From assembly GCA_000237975.1 (NCBI GenBank), contig CP003179.1, positions 372,001 to 436,000 of the forward strand: 64,000 nt of DNA. The letters run 5' to 3'. Origin of the DNA: Sulfobacillus acidophilus DSM 10332. GTDB taxonomy: Bacteria > Bacillota > Sulfobacillia > Sulfobacillales > Sulfobacillaceae. Of this stretch, positions 50,307 through 61,043 are shown in pieces (positions within the stretch are counted from its first letter, which is position 1; each line of letters starts with the position of its first letter). Both the position numbers and the translations under genes were made by a program. The notes beneath the pieces are model-generated. The model searched no databases. It saw only the letters and a list, made by a program, of their open reading frames with translations, and had not been told where the DNA came from.

Positions 50307-51278
50307 CTATCGCAAGGCTTGGCCATACCCCTGTTCTAGCGCCCCTTGAAAAACCTGCCATGCGGCGACCAAATCTTGAAAGGGCAGCCCTACGGCGCCA
50401 AAAACGGTATGCTGGTCCAGGTTGATTCGGCCCGGGACCTCGTTTTGGAGTACGGCCGTTAGAGAGACGGCCGGGAGAGGGTGATCCCGCCAGAAATACA
50501 AACAGCCCATGGTACGGGCCAACACGAGGTCATCACAAACGACCCGGGCCTGTTCCAATAGATCGATGTCGACTTCGGCTTTTCCGGGAGAGTCTGGACC
50601 GAGTGTCGTGACATGTGCACCGGGGGATACCATGGAGGCCGTCAAAAAAGGAGTGCGTGCCCAGGTTGCACTGATAATGATGTCGGCGCTCCGAACCGCC
50701 GCTGCCGCCGTTGACACCGCTTTACACCAATACCCCTCGGATTGCCGACGTTCCGCGTAGGCTTGGGCGTTTCGGGGATCGAGATCATAGACCCAGACAC
50801 GTTCGATCGATCGTACATGGGTTAAATATTTAAATTGCCATTCACCTTGAACACCGGCTCCAATAATCGCCACCGAACGGGCATCCGGTCGCGCCAGGAC
50901 ATCGGCTGCCACTGCACCGGCGGCTGCGGTCCGGTGGGCCGTCAATTGTGGAGAATCAATTAAAGCCAGTAATTTACCTGTCGCGGCGTCGATTAGGTGG
51001 ATCACGCCTTGGATTCCAGGGAGCCCTCGGGTTGCATTGCTCGGGTATTTGGCGTGAACTTTCACTGTAAAAGCCGGGAGAGACGGCAAGGCACCGGGCG
51101 CGAGAATCATGACTTCCGCTAGATCCGTGATTTGGGGAATTCCCGCCAATGCCGAATGAAAGCGTTGAGGAGTCGGTAGGGTGTCGTTTAATTCACGAAA
51201 CCCTGCCCGAATCCCTTGGATGAGAGCTTCCTCATCCAGAAGCTTCTCCACGTCATGTGGCCCAATCCATAAAGGCAT
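50307..51278 (-). CDS. Ornithine cyclodeaminase / mu-crystallin family dehydrogenase
   Basis: A 323-residue NAD(P)-dependent enzyme of the OCD/mu-crystallin family. Residues 65-85 (FTVKVHAKYPSNATRGLPGIQG) hold the substrate-binding Lys. The Rossmann motif is VAIIGAGVQGEWQFKYL, and ADIIISATWARTPFL and GAHVTTLGPDSPGKAEVD are further family signatures. Members act as ornithine cyclodeaminase, alanine dehydrogenase, ketimine reductase or amino-acid synthases; no substrate can be assigned. There is no clear ribosome site at ATG 51278, although CCCTATGCC context suits. Stands alone. Confidence 0.85.
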   Translation of the reverse strand: MPLWIGPHDVEKLLDEEALIQGIRAGFRELNDTLPTPQRFHSALAGIPQITDLAEVMILAPGALPSLPAFTVKVHAKYPSNATRGLPGIQGVIHLIDAATGKLLALIDSPQLTAHRTAAAGAVAADVLARPDARSVAIIGAGVQGEWQFKYLTHVRSIERVWVYDLDPRNAQAYAERRQSEGYWCKAVSTAAAAVRSADIIISATWARTPFLTASMVSPGAHVTTLGPDSPGKAEVDIDLLEQARVVCDDLVLARTMGCLYFWRDHPLPAVSLTAVLQNEVPGRINLDQHTVFGAVGLPFQDLVAAWQVFQGALEQGYGQALR

Positions 51279-51584
51279 AGGGTCAATCCCCTCTCGCTTA
51301 AGGGATGCTACATTGATTGCCGGACCATAGATTAAATTTTACCATGGTTCCTTTTGGAACGAGTCATTGGATATCGTCAGGGAATGGCTATAAGTCCCTT
51401 TCGTTCCGTGCGATAAATGCGAACCCGATAGCGGTAACGGCATGTCCATTGCCTCAAGGCGACCCCCGGTGCCCATCGGGCTGACGGGTCCGAACCCATG
51501 GCGATCCGTCTATTCGCGGGTAGGGACCACTCCTTGTGAAGACACCCTATGCTATCTGCAACCACTTCGAGACGGTGCCGCGGC
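51279..51584. other. Intergenic stretch
   Basis: About 300 bases between two minus-strand genes. A short hairpin GTTCC-TTTT-GGAAC occurs at about 51345-51358. No gene, promoter or other clear signal is seen. Confidence 0.4.
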
Positions 51585-53305
51585 TCAATTATGGGTGTAA
51601 TACCAATAGTTAGGCATATAAAGATCTTCGACCGGATTAAAGCTCGAAGCTACACCCTTGAGGTTGGAGGCCGACTCATTCAGGGTCGCGATCCAGGGAA
51701 GCCAAAGGTATGGTACATCCTTGACCGCATACGCCTCATAGTGGAACAGGGCCTGCATGTTTTGCGACACGGTGCCTGGCAGATAGGACTTCTCAATGAG
51801 TTGGTTCATGGTCGGACTGCTATACCCACCCGCATTGGCTGCCGCGCCGGTCATGAAGAGTTCGCCGCCGGTGGGATAGAAGTCCGGCTGATAGGTCCAG
51901 CCGGCACCCCAATAGGCGGCATCCCAGTGGGCGGGGTTCCCGTGATCCGTGGCCACTAAGCTACTAAAGGGCATGGCTTGGAGCGTAATCTTGACGCCCT
52001 CTTGGGCCCAGTCTTGCTGGATGAGCTGGACCGTATCGGCAATGGATTGATCACCCGAGGCGTAAATCAAGGGAAACTGGAGTTTGACGCCATGCTTGGT
52101 CATGACACCGTTTACCTCGGTCCAACCATGTTCCTCGAGTAGCTTCTTGCCCGCAGCCGGATTATACGGGTAGGGCGGTTTCGAGAGGGACGGGTCGTAA
52201 TAGACGGTGCGTGGCTTTGAGGGGACGGGACCATCTTCAATCACCCCGTTTCCGTGGTAGATGCCGTTGATAATCTGTTGTTGGTTAATTCCCATCTCGA
52301 GTGCTTGCCGTACGTAGGCCTGAGCAAAGAACGGGCCCAGACCATTTTGAGCAGTGGGTTTTCGTCTAGCCGCATCATATTGAAGCCCCACAGGAAGCCG
52401 GGCCAAAACTTATCCAATGTGAGGGCATGGCGGCTGTCCCACATCGTGGCCGGTAAGTATCCCACTTGGACTGTGCCCGTTTTAAGCGCCAGGAATTCGG
52501 AGGCGGCAGACGTTTGGTATTGGAAGACAATTTTCTTAATTCTACCCTTATGGCCGTCGAACTGCGGATTCGCAACAAAGGACCATTGTTGGTTGGGGGT
52601 CCAGCTCTGGAAGGCATAAGGTCCGTCAACGACGGAATAGGCCTTGTTGGTGGGGGTGTTGGCGATGCTTTTAATCCACGTCAACTCCTGAATCATATTG
52701 TTCGGATATTTGTTCCAAACGGCTTTGGGTACCACTACAATTTGGCCGAGGCCATTGTGAATGAACCATGTTTGATTGGACGGAGTGGTGAGTGTTATTT
52801 GCACTGTGTGGCTATTCAAAGCCGTCACCGACTTGAAGTCCTCGGGAATTCCACCTGCTCCGGCCCCTCCATATTGCCATGGTAAGTTGCCGGCAGAACC
52901 GCTAGCCGCCTTCATGATATTCCAGGTGAAGAGCACGTCTTGGGCGGTTACCGGTTGACCGTTCGACCATTTCCATTTGGGATTGAGGTAGACCGTATAT
53001 ACGGTTCCGGTCTGGTTGACATCGATCTTTTCGGCTAACGATTGCGAGTAGTCGACCGCGTCTTGGCTATTGAAGAACACCAACGGAAGATACATGAGCG
53101 AGTACATTTGGGTGTTGGTATCATAGTATGCCGAAGATGCCAGAACCGGGAAAAACCAGTCTGGTGCAGTCTGCAAGGGCAAAGCCACGACGGCTGTGGT
53201 GGGAAGACTCGTTGCGGTACTCGTAGACGTCCCGTTTCCACAAGCTGCCACCAAGGGGACAATAAGACAAGCGGCCCCGGCAAGTGCTAAATGACGTCGT
53301 GTCAT
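51585..53305 (-). pseudogene. Family 5 peptide-type ABC solute-binding lipoprotein, frameshifted
   Basis: The N-terminal half starts with a lipoprotein signal (ALAGAACLIVPLVAACGNG, Cys at the lipobox) and continues as a DppA/OppA-like binding protein (WKWSNGQPVTAQDVLFTWN). The frame changes at about 52356-52358: adding one base to the GGG run there (CCC on the coding strand) joins DENP to TAQNGLGPFFAQAYVRQALEMG and restores about 574 residues. The second half is otherwise intact (IYHGNGVIEDGPVP...NYWYYTHN). No permease or ATPase genes adjoin it. It is either a true frameshift mutant or a base-call error. Confidence 0.8.
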
Positions 53306-53484
53306 CAAATGGCCTCCTCAAATTCTAAGATTCTTTGACCCCGTCCCGAATGGCGAGAGGCATGGTATAAGGTGCGATCGGTCTGACGGCCCGTCTGTTA
53401 TCCATGGTGGATGTTAGTCTAATTTGTGGACACCTCGAATTGAGACACGATGGTACAATGTTGCTCAATTGAGGTGAATATCCG

Positions 53485-53772
53485 ATGGCCAATCATTATG
53501 ATCGGGAATTTAAAGCCCAGGCGGTTCAGCTGGTCTTGACCCAACAAAAAACCGGTGCCCAAGTGGCCCGTGAGCTGGGCATTCCGAGTAAGACGTTATA
53601 TGCGTGGGTGGCTGCCTATAAGGCCGACCCGGTAGAACCCTTTGTCGGCAGCGGGCATCTGAAAGCGGAAGACCAAGCCCTGCGCGATTTGCAGAGACGC
53701 ATTCGAGATCTCGAAGAGGAGAATGCGATCCTAAAAAAAGCGATGCGCATCTTCACCAACGATCGGAAGTAA
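53485..53772 (+). CDS. IS3-family OrfA
   Basis: A 95-residue protein with the OrfA helix-turn-helix (FKAQAVQLVLTQQKTGAQVARELGIPSKTLYAWV) and a leucine-zipper-like coil (LRDLQRRIRDLEEENAILKKAMRIF) that mediates dimerisation. A slippery run A-AAA-AAG at 53733-53740 lies near its end, where -1 frameshifting would yield the OrfAB transposase. Confidence 0.9.
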   Translation: MANHYDREFKAQAVQLVLTQQKTGAQVARELGIPSKTLYAWVAAYKADPVEPFVGSGHLKAEDQALRDLQRRIRDLEEENAILKKAMRIFTNDRK

Positions 53773-53819
53773 TCTTTCGGTTCATTCATGAACACCGCTT
53801 CACCTTCTCGATCACGAAG

Positions 53820-54638
53820 ATGTGCCAGATCCTCGACGTCTCGCGAAGCGGATATTATGCCTGGTGCCATCGTCCACCCAGTACCCGGGCGCAAGCCCGG
53901 GCCCGGCGGGTCGAACGGATTCGAGCGGTGTTTACGACATCGGGCGAACGGTATGGTAGCCCCAAAATCACCGCCGTGTTACGGCGGGAAGGCGAGCGCA
54001 TCAGTCAAAAAACGGTGGCGCGGTTGATGCACGACCATCGGTTGCGCTCCCGCGTGACACGGAAATATAAAGCCACCACGAATTCGCGGCACACGTGGCC
54101 GGTGCACGAGAACGTCTTGAATCGAACGTTTAGCGCGGATCGCCCACATGCTGTGTGGATGGCGGATATTACCTACATCCCCACAGAGGAAGGATGGCTC
54201 TATTTAGCGAGCCTTCAGGACTTGTACACCCGAAAAATTGTGGGATGGGCGGTGGATCGGCGCATGACGCAAGATTTGGTCATCCGGGCCTTAGACCGTG
54301 CGGTGATCCACAGCCGGCCGCCGGCCGGCGTGCTGCATCACTCGGATCGCGGCAGCCAATATGCCGCCGCGGCGTACCAGGAACGCCTTCAGCAGTACGG
54401 CATGACCGCGAGCATGAGTCGCAAAGGAAATTGTTACGATAACGCCATGATTGAATCCTGGCACAGTCTCCTCAAGAAGGAGCTGATTTACCTGACGAAA
54501 TTTCGAACACGGGCGGAAGCGGAAGTCGCGATCTTTGCCTATATCGAGATTTTCTATAATCGGCAGCGGATCCATAGTGCCCTGGATTATCAGACTCCGG
54601 CCGAGGCCGATGCAGCGTATCATGCGCGATACGGCTAA
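53820..54638 (+). CDS. IS3-family OrfB (catalytic part of transposase)
   Basis: A 272-residue frame with an intact DDE core: Asp in VWMADITYI, Asp in HHSDRGSQYA and Glu in DNAMIESWHSLLKKE. The N-terminal HTH_21-like region (RVERIRAVFTTSGERYGSPKITAVL) is also complete. The coding frame is open upstream of ATG 53820 as far as the slippery site, so the functional product is probably the OrfAB fusion. Nothing suggests inactivation. Confidence 0.92.
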   Translation: MCQILDVSRSGYYAWCHRPPSTRAQARARRVERIRAVFTTSGERYGSPKITAVLRREGERISQKTVARLMHDHRLRSRVTRKYKATTNSRHTWPVHENVLNRTFSADRPHAVWMADITYIPTEEGWLYLASLQDLYTRKIVGWAVDRRMTQDLVIRALDRAVIHSRPPAGVLHHSDRGSQYAAAAYQERLQQYGMTASMSRKGNCYDNAMIESWHSLLKKELIYLTKFRTRAEAEVAIFAYIEIFYNRQRIHSALDYQTPAEADAAYHARYG

Positions 54639-54659
54639 TGTCTCAATTTCGGGTGTCCA

Positions 54660-55187
54660 TTTTATTGACATAGGTCCATGGGTCTAGCCATCTTGTCTGA
54701 TGAATCCAGGGCCCAGGAGCCCCTTATGTATGGCGCCTACTTTCCGGTCCGCATTCCGGACCCGGCGACCCGTGTGCGAGGACAGCCCGGTAATTCGGGA
54801 TTTGAGGCGGGGTAGTCCCTTCTGCGAACGGTGTGGTGTTGAACGAAAGCGAGAACTACCATTACGTTCCATTATAACGAGGGGGTTGCATGAAGGCGAT
54901 GGGGGATTGGCCCGATAAAAGACTATAGACTATCGTATGGGTAAAATCGTCATCGGAAACAGCCTAACGGGAGCGTTAGCAATCATTGAAGTTGAAGGTA
55001 TTGAAAGGTCGAAATGGAGTAGCCATGTAGCCACCAAAAAAGGGGTATCGAGAGACGGCAAAAAAGGACCGCATTAATTTTCAGGAGTATTGGGGTGCCT
55101 ATTAATCGTTTTGGGGTGAACCCTTCGGGCCATGCCGCTCGGGGAATCGACCGTCGGCCCCCGAGCGGTGGCTGCTGATGTCAATGA
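54660..55187. other. Intergenic stretch between IS3 and the chemoreceptor
   Basis: No gene seen in about 530 bases. A perfect 10-bp stem, CCGCTCGGGG (55135-55144) / CCCCGAGCGG (55159-55168), lies just after the chemoreceptor stop on the minus strand. It may be its terminator, although a T-run is missing. Confidence 0.45.
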
Positions 55188-57125
55188 TTAGACTCGAAAT
55201 TGCGTAATACTGCGTTGAAGTTCCTGACCCATTTGGGCGAGGCCATGGGCCGATTCGGCGAATTGTTGAATTGATGCCGTAAGTTGTTCGGTCGCCGCCG
55301 AGACTTCCTCTGCACTGGCCGCGTTTTCCTGTCCCACCGCAGCCAATTGGTTTAGGTTATCGGTCACGTTAGCTCCGTTAGCGGTCATTTGGTGAGCCAT
55401 GGCGGCATTTTCTTCGGTAACGCTGGATACGCTGTCCATTAAGGGCAGCAAGGCAATCGTATGATGTTTGGTCGCGTTCATCGCGTCCTCGATGCGTGTG
55501 ATGGCCTCCACGGTTTGGGTCACTTCCTGTGTAATGCTTTCCAATGCTTGACCCGCTTCCTCCGCCAATTGTTGTCCCTGTTCGCCGGATGCCGTGGCCT
55601 GATGCATGGCGGTCACGGCCGCTGCGATGCCTTGGCGGATGTTATCCACCAATTGAACGACTTCCTGACTGGCCTGGCGGGAGCGTTCGGCCAGTTGACG
55701 GACTTCATCCGCGACGACCGCAAAGCCTTTACCGGCTTCTCCGGCGCGGGCCGCTTCAATATTGGCATTTAACGACAACAAGTTGGTTTGGTCGGCAATT
55801 TCCCGGATGGCCTGCACCATCCCGTGAATTTGGCTCGATTGGGCTTCAAGGGATTCAATCGCTCCCGCCGTATCTAAAATCGTCCGGTGAACCTGCACGA
55901 TGCCCTGTACGGTGCCGGCCACCTTCTCGCGGCCGGCGGCGGCCGCGGCTTTCATTCGCGCGGCGGCATCTGCCACCGTCCCGACGACCATTTGCATCGT
56001 CTCAACCGCTTGGGTGGCGGTGGTCACGGCTTGGGCCGCCTGATTGACCTGATCGGCTTGGGTTTGGGCTCCGGTCGCGACTTGGTCTATCGCTTGCCGT
56101 AATTCGGTCATGGCCCGGGAAATGCTGCTGACGCCTTCCGTATGACTAATCGTGCCCTGCGTAATTTCGCCGACGGCGGTTGCCACTTGATTGGTGGCTT
56201 GCGACGCTTCTTCGGCCATGGCCGACAATTCTTCGCTATGGGCGGCGACTGTTTGGGCCGATTCGTTGACGGTGCGGATTAAGGTGCGGAGATTATCCAC
56301 CATGGTGGCAAAACTCCGCGCCAAGTTTTCAATTTCGTCTCCGGTGGGCATTACGTCCACGGATTGGGAGAAATCGCCGGAACCCACTCGCGTAGCGGTC
56401 TGATTCAAAAGACCGACCGGGACCGTAATGGACCGCGTCAGGCGGCGAGCCGTCACAAATCCGGCAACCAACGCGATAAGGCCGATCCCTGAGACGATCC
56501 ACATCAGGCGTTGACGGGTATGGCGGTCGGCGGTTTGCCGGGCGAAGGCGCGTGCCCGGAGTTGGGAGCCGAGGGCCACCAGTTGCGATTCACCCTTATG
56601 GCCTAAGGATGCGTTGGTGTGTTCAAACGCCCGTATGGCGATCTGGGAGTTATTAAGGTTGATGTCTGACGACAACGAAGCGAACAATTGTCGGTTCAGG
56701 GCGTCAAACCGGCGTAATTGGGTCAGGTCACTTCCGGACAGCTCTAGAGCCAACAGGCCCGATTGACGGGTGATGGTGGCTTCGGTGTTCGCCACCACCG
56801 CCCGGTCGTGGGCGGTGTTCTGCCCCGTCCGCCGATCAATCAGGACTTGAAGTCCGTCCGCTCGCAACCGATTCCAGTTCGCCTGAATTTGGCCGAGGCG
56901 GTAAATCCGATCAAGATTTTGCGACAACAAATGTTCCCCGTTACTCAACTGTCCCAAGCCGATGAGCGCCACCCCCGCAACCACTAAGAGAGAAACCAGG
57001 AGTACGCCGAAGCCGGCTGCCAATTTAGCCCCGATACTGCGTAAACGCAAGCGTGAGGCGCCCGATGTTATCGTAATCGACGGCGAATGCGGCATGGTGG
57101 AAGAAGATAACGTCGTTGAACTCAC
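55188..57125 (-). CDS. Methyl-accepting chemotaxis protein
   Basis: A 645-residue membrane chemoreceptor. The first transmembrane helix is at about residues 32-54 ([23 protein letters not shown]), followed by a helical four-bundle-type sensor domain and a second membrane helix ([20 protein letters not shown], about 208-228). A HAMP linker follows, then a long coiled-coil signalling domain with the hairpin tip [41 protein letters not shown]. It signals to CheA/CheW. No CheR-docking pentapeptide is seen at the C-terminus. Read from GTG 57125 after AAGAAGGACC. No che genes in the window. Confidence 0.93.
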   Translation of the reverse strand: MSSTTLSSSTMPHSPSITITSGASRLRLRSIGAKLAAGFGVLLVSLLVVAGVALIGLGQLSNGEHLLSQNLDRIYRLGQIQANWNRLRADGLQVLIDRRTGQNTAHDRAVVANTEATITRQSGLLALELSGSDLTQLRRFDALNRQLFASLSSDINLNNSQIAIRAFEHTNASLGHKGESQLVALGSQLRARAFARQTADRHTRQRLMWIVSGIGLIALVAGFVTARRLTRSITVPVGLLNQTATRVGSGDFSQSVDVMPTGDEIENLARSFATMVDNLRTLIRTVNESAQTVAAHSEELSAMAEEASQATNQVATAVGEITQGTISHTEGVSSISRAMTELRQAIDQVATGAQTQADQVNQAAQAVTTATQAVETMQMVVGTVADAAARMKAAAAAGREKVAGTVQGIVQVHRTILDTAGAIESLEAQSSQIHGMVQAIREIADQTNLLSLNANIEAARAGEAGKGFAVVADEVRQLAERSRQASQEVVQLVDNIRQGIAAAVTAMHQATASGEQGQQLAEEAGQALESITQEVTQTVEAITRIEDAMNATKHHTIALLPLMDSVSSVTEENAAMAHQMTANGANVTDNLNQLAAVGQENAASAEEVSAATEQLTASIQQFAESAHGLAQMGQELQRSITQFRV

Positions 57126-57548
57126 GTGTTATGGTCCTTCTTTCTTGGCAGATTATGTCGAATAGTGTCCATGAATTCAATTCGTAACCCACAAATGAAG
57201 TCCTTTTTTTATCGAGAACTTTTTGATGAGGTCTCCCATCGGGCCGGACACTGCGGATATAGCCAAGATCATCATGACCAACAGGGGTTATTGAAAGTCC
57301 CGCGGAGAGGGTAACCAGTGATTGGTCTTCAGCGTGATGCCAAAAACGATGGATTGGAACCCGTGGGTGAGAGTCGATGGGAGTAGTGGTCTATCGTAAG
57401 AGCCGGCAATCTAGGTTGCTTATCCTAGTCTCCCACGGTTAACGGCACACGTGAACATCGCTCCATTTGGTCGAGAGAAGGGGAGGGACCCACGAAGGCC
57501 CCTTCGCCGCCTTGGTCATCGAACGATTGAAGGATATGAATTGGTGGG
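57126..57548. other. Intergenic stretch
   Basis: About 420 bases of lower protein-like character, partly AT-rich near 57170-57230. No gene, repeat or strong promoter is recognised. Confidence 0.4.
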
Positions 57549-58588
57549 TTACAATTCTTGCCATGGTCCGAAAAATTCGTAATGTTGTCGGCGGTCGGTA
57601 ATGCCTAACGCGTATAACGCCCGTTGAATTGTCTGCATAAAGGCATATGGACCACAATAATAGACGTCGGGATCGCGGGCGGGTAGAATTTCCCGGAGCC
57701 ACGCCTCATCAATATATCCGGATTTATGATATCCTTGGTCCTTTGGATCCGGCGTTTCGTAACACACATAGTTCAGGAATCCATAACGGTCCGACAGCTG
57801 TGCCATGGCATCCTTAAAGGCATGAACCCGTTCGTTACGCGCCGCGTGCACATAAGTCAACGGGCGCTTGTCGGGCGTATCAATCCACCCTTCGCCGGCG
57901 GTGTAATATCGGATCCGTCGTCCCGGCGGACACTAATACGATATGATTCTGCTCGTGGCGCGCTAGACAGGCTATATTGCCGAATGGCGGTCCAACCTGG
58001 CGTCGCGATGCGGAGACTGACATATTGGCCGGGCAAGAAGGCGGGAAGCGGAAATGCGGTCGTCGGTTGAAGGTAAAAAGACGTAATGACGGAACTCTCG
58101 GGCACTTTTCGGATGACCGTAAACGGCTGAAATCCTGGCCAGCCGCCGGTCTCTTGACTGGCTCGATAAAGGGCCGATTCGGCTTGGATAAATACATCGG
58201 CAATGAACTCATAAGCGGTAGCCCAAGCCGTTATCGTGTCCGGCGTGGCAGCGGGACCTAGCGATTCGGCCAAGGTTTGAAGGAGGACACGGCCCACAAT
58301 CGGGTAATGATCCGGTTTGACTTCCAAACTCCGGTGCTTATGGGCAATGGTTTGGATCGCGTCCCGGAGATAAGTCGCGTTATCCAAGTTCTCGGCCGCC
58401 CCAAGGACCGATTCCGCCAAGGCCCGCGGTTGCTTCAGGGTCGCTTGATGGGCGTGATTAAAAACGTTTTGTAGTTCGGGATACTCGGCAAATAAATGAC
58501 GGTAAAACCGTGTGCCCAATTCCTCCGCCCGGCCCTTAAGCAGGGGGACGGTGGCTTTGACTTTATCGATCGTATTTTGATCCGGCAT
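57549..58588 (-). pseudogene. hmp: Flavohaemoglobin with internal deletion and frame change
   Basis: From ATG 58588 the globin domain is complete (NTIDKVKATVPLLKGRAEELGTRFYRHLF, proximal His region LEVKPDHYPIVGRVLLQTL). The FAD-binding RQYS motif (AIRQYSLSSAP) follows. After YRISVRRDD the frame runs to a stop. The second frame resumes with TPDKRPLTYVHAARNERV and ends in the C-terminal DVYYCGPYAFMQTIQRAL...YEFFGPW. Compared with Hmp, about 50-60 residues carrying the NAD-binding GGVG segment are missing at about 57870-57905. The protein cannot complete NO dioxygenase electron transfer. It is divergent from a CRP/FNR-type gene that is also broken. Confidence 0.8.
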
Positions 58589-58699
58589 ATCTCTGACTCC
58601 TTTCAAGGGATTCGATTGCCAGCATAATCGGATGCGGGCAGAAAGAATATGAAACATGTCGCATTTCCGAACTAATACTTTCAAATAGGGTGAGTGCTG

Positions 58700-59351
58700 A
58701 TGCCGGAGGTATGGTGTGAGATTTTCGCAGGTGTGCCCATGCCGATCGTCCAGACCCATTTGATCGAACGGACATATCGGACGAACGAAGTGGTTTTTCG
58801 GCAGGGCGAAACGACGACCGTTATGGGTCATACAAGAAGGTCGAGTGTTCATCGTGCATGGCCAATGGGACGGAACCCCCGTTTTATTAGGCGTGTGGGG
58901 CCCCGGGGACGTGATAGGGGCTGTCGGATTATACGATGGCCGGCCCTATCCGGCCAACGCCGTCGCCCGGGAAACGCCCACCCGTCTGGGCTGGATTGCT
59001 CGCACCGAGGTACTCCATTGGGTCCGCCAATATCTCGAATTTGCGTGGAATCTCGGCTGTCGGCTTTCCGAACGACTTCGTCATGTCCAAAGGGTTCGGA
59101 TTTGCGAACACGGGCAAACCAACGGGGACCGTATTCGGCAAAAATTGCTCGAGATGGCCGAGCGTGATGGATCGCCGGTCCATGTCACCCAAGAAACGCT
59201 TGCGCACATGGTCGGAACAACCCGCGAAACCGTTAGCCGGATATTGCATGAGATGGCTCGTAAGGAATGGGTGCGGGTAAGATATGGAAAAATCGAGATT
59301 CTCAATGAAACGGCGTTACGAAACGATCAGGATACGCCCGAGACCATATGA
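58700..59351 (+). pseudogene. CRP/FNR-family regulator, frameshifted
   Basis: The cyclic-nucleotide-binding-fold start (IVQTHLIERTYRTNEVVFRQGETTTV) is in one frame and the rest (VIQEGRVFIVHGQWDGTPVLLGVWGPGDVIG...) in another. One base lost at about 58823-58826 accounts for this. The C-terminal crp-type helix-turn-helix (VTQETLAHMVGTTRETVSRILHEMARK) is intact, and translation could restart at 58845, but a truncated effector domain would result. Its divergent neighbour is flavohaemoglobin, so it was probably a nitrosative or oxygen-stress regulator. No N-terminal FeS cysteine cluster of FNR is present. Confidence 0.8.
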
Positions 59352-59484
59352 TCCTGGCGAATTTTACGGGGCAAACTCCCTCGGTCATGTCCCGTCGTGC
59401 TTGGTGTCCCGGTCGATGATTCCCAGTACGACAAGTTCCGAGTAAACTGATAACTAAAGAGCTGAAACTGAGGATGCGGATGTC

Positions 59485-60954
59485 ATGAGCCCGTCGATTA
59501 CGATCCAGCAATTAATTGAGGCGACGGCATCTTGGGTGGATGTGGCTTATCTTGGTGACACCGCCGAACGTCGGTTCAGCCGAATCGACACGCTTCTCTC
59601 CGCCTCGGTGCCCCGTTCGGCTTCCGACACTTTGTGGATATACCTCGCGGCCGATCGGTCGACGATTTCGATTGAGCTTGATCGATTAATTTTGGAATTG
59701 GCTCAACACGGTGCCCCTGGGGTGGCGGTGGTTTCTCGCCGCCTGCCTCAGGCGACTTGTCTATTGGCGGAGCGACTTCAGTTACCTCTTATGCAGATGA
59801 ACCCGGAGGCGATCGGTCCATTTTTAGCGACGGCCTATCGTCTGCTCACCGGGGCGGAAAGCCAGGCATTACACCGAGAACTGGAGCTATTAGATCGCAT
59901 TTATACAACTTGGCATAATAATTTCACCCTTCGAGGCTTTTTGGACGAATTAGCCCATGAGGGTCTCAGTGTTCACTGGCCGTCCCGTTCGGGCGACGCG
60001 ATCTATCCGGTGGAATGGGGCCGGGGGCAAGGCAGTTCGTTCGGAATTTCGTCGCCAATCGTTTCGCCTCGGATCATCCAGGTATTGCAACTGGCGGTCG
60101 GGGTTTTTCTAGACATGGAGGCGGCTGAAATCGAGTCGACATTGCGGCATCGCTCCGAATTTTTATTAGAACTGTTGGTGGATCCCAATGTGCCCTCCGG
60201 GTCGGTGATTCGCGCAGCCGAACGGTTTAATCTCGACTTAGGCCGGATTCATACAGCGTTTATATGGGATCTCGATAACTTTTCACGATATGTCGGCCGG
60301 ACGTCCGAAGAGACGGTACTGAGGGTCAAGGCCGCGGTATTGACGCATTTAGAGAACGCATCGCGCCGTGTCTTTGGACATGGGATGGTATTGCCGCATT
60401 CCGATGAATTTGTGTTAATTGTCGAAAGCCGGGAACGCTTATCGCCGGATTATGCGTTAGCCGGAGCACGTGAAATTCGACACGAGCTATTGCCGCTATT
60501 AAATCGCTATGGGCTCTCTGGCCTGACTGGAGGCATTGGGTTTCCGTATGACGGACCGGAGGGTCTTCGTAAAAGTTTCGAAGAAGCCCATGAGGCGTTG
60601 ACGGTTGGTCGAGCCCGTTATGGGTTCGGCACGGTGGCTCATTTTAAAGATCTTGGACTAGAACGCTTTTTATATGGCTGGTTGGATTCTCCCCGATCGC
60701 GTGAGTTATCGAACGGGTTGTTACGGCCGATTGTTGAAGATCCTAACCGAGAGGAACTTTTGGAGACTTTGCGGGTATACTTGGCCGCTATGGGACGTCC
60801 GGCACAGGCTGCCCAAAAACTGCATATTCATCGCAATACTTTGCGCTATCGCATTGAACGAATTGAATCGCTATTAAAAGTGGATTTGCACGATGCGGCG
60901 ACGCAGTTGGTGTTACAATTGGCCCTTCGTGCGTACGAATTGCACCAAAATTAA
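59485..60954 (+). CDS. PucR-family transcriptional regulator
   Basis: A 489-residue regulator. The N-terminal part (1-130) is a PucR-type sensing domain (SITIQQLIEATASWVDVAYLGDT). The middle is GGDEF-like/CdaR-like, and the C-terminal 60 residues hold the PucR helix-turn-helix (LLETLRVYLAAMGRPAQAAQKLHIHRNTLRYRIERIESLL). PucR controls purine/ureide catabolism in Bacillus. It lies 90 bases ahead of a permease-DUF917-hydantoinase cluster on the same strand and probably activates it in response to the substrate. Complete reading frame. Confidence 0.88.
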   Translation: MSPSITIQQLIEATASWVDVAYLGDTAERRFSRIDTLLSASVPRSASDTLWIYLAADRSTISIELDRLILELAQHGAPGVAVVSRRLPQATCLLAERLQLPLMQMNPEAIGPFLATAYRLLTGAESQALHRELELLDRIYTTWHNNFTLRGFLDELAHEGLSVHWPSRSGDAIYPVEWGRGQGSSFGISSPIVSPRIIQVLQLAVGVFLDMEAAEIESTLRHRSEFLLELLVDPNVPSGSVIRAAERFNLDLGRIHTAFIWDLDNFSRYVGRTSEETVLRVKAAVLTHLENASRRVFGHGMVLPHSDEFVLIVESRERLSPDYALAGAREIRHELLPLLNRYGLSGLTGGIGFPYDGPEGLRKSFEEAHEALTVGRARYGFGTVAHFKDLGLERFLYGWLDSPRSRELSNGLLRPIVEDPNREELLETLRVYLAAMGRPAQAAQKLHIHRNTLRYRIERIESLLKVDLHDAATQLVLQLALRAYELHQN

Positions 60955-61043
60955 GGGTGTAGATTCGTGCATTTGGCCGAATGATCCCGGCCGCGGCCTG
61001 GCGAACCTCTCTTGTGCATTGCGTTAGACAAGGGGGGTAGGGC

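Larger units (their letters stand above)
53427..54659 (+). mobile_element. IS3-family insertion sequence (about 1,233 bp)
   Basis: Terminal inverted repeats begin TGGACACCTCGAATTGAGACA at the left; the right copy differs at a few positions. Two overlapping-type transposase frames lie between. The ends were placed at TG (53427) and CA (54659). No convincing target duplication is visible. It lies 120 bases upstream of the broken lipoprotein gene, in divergent orientation. Confidence 0.85.

Noticed and set aside
53420-54665. Target duplication for the IS3 element
   Set aside because: The 3-4 bases flanking each end do not match convincingly, so no duplication is claimed; the site may have been altered after insertion.
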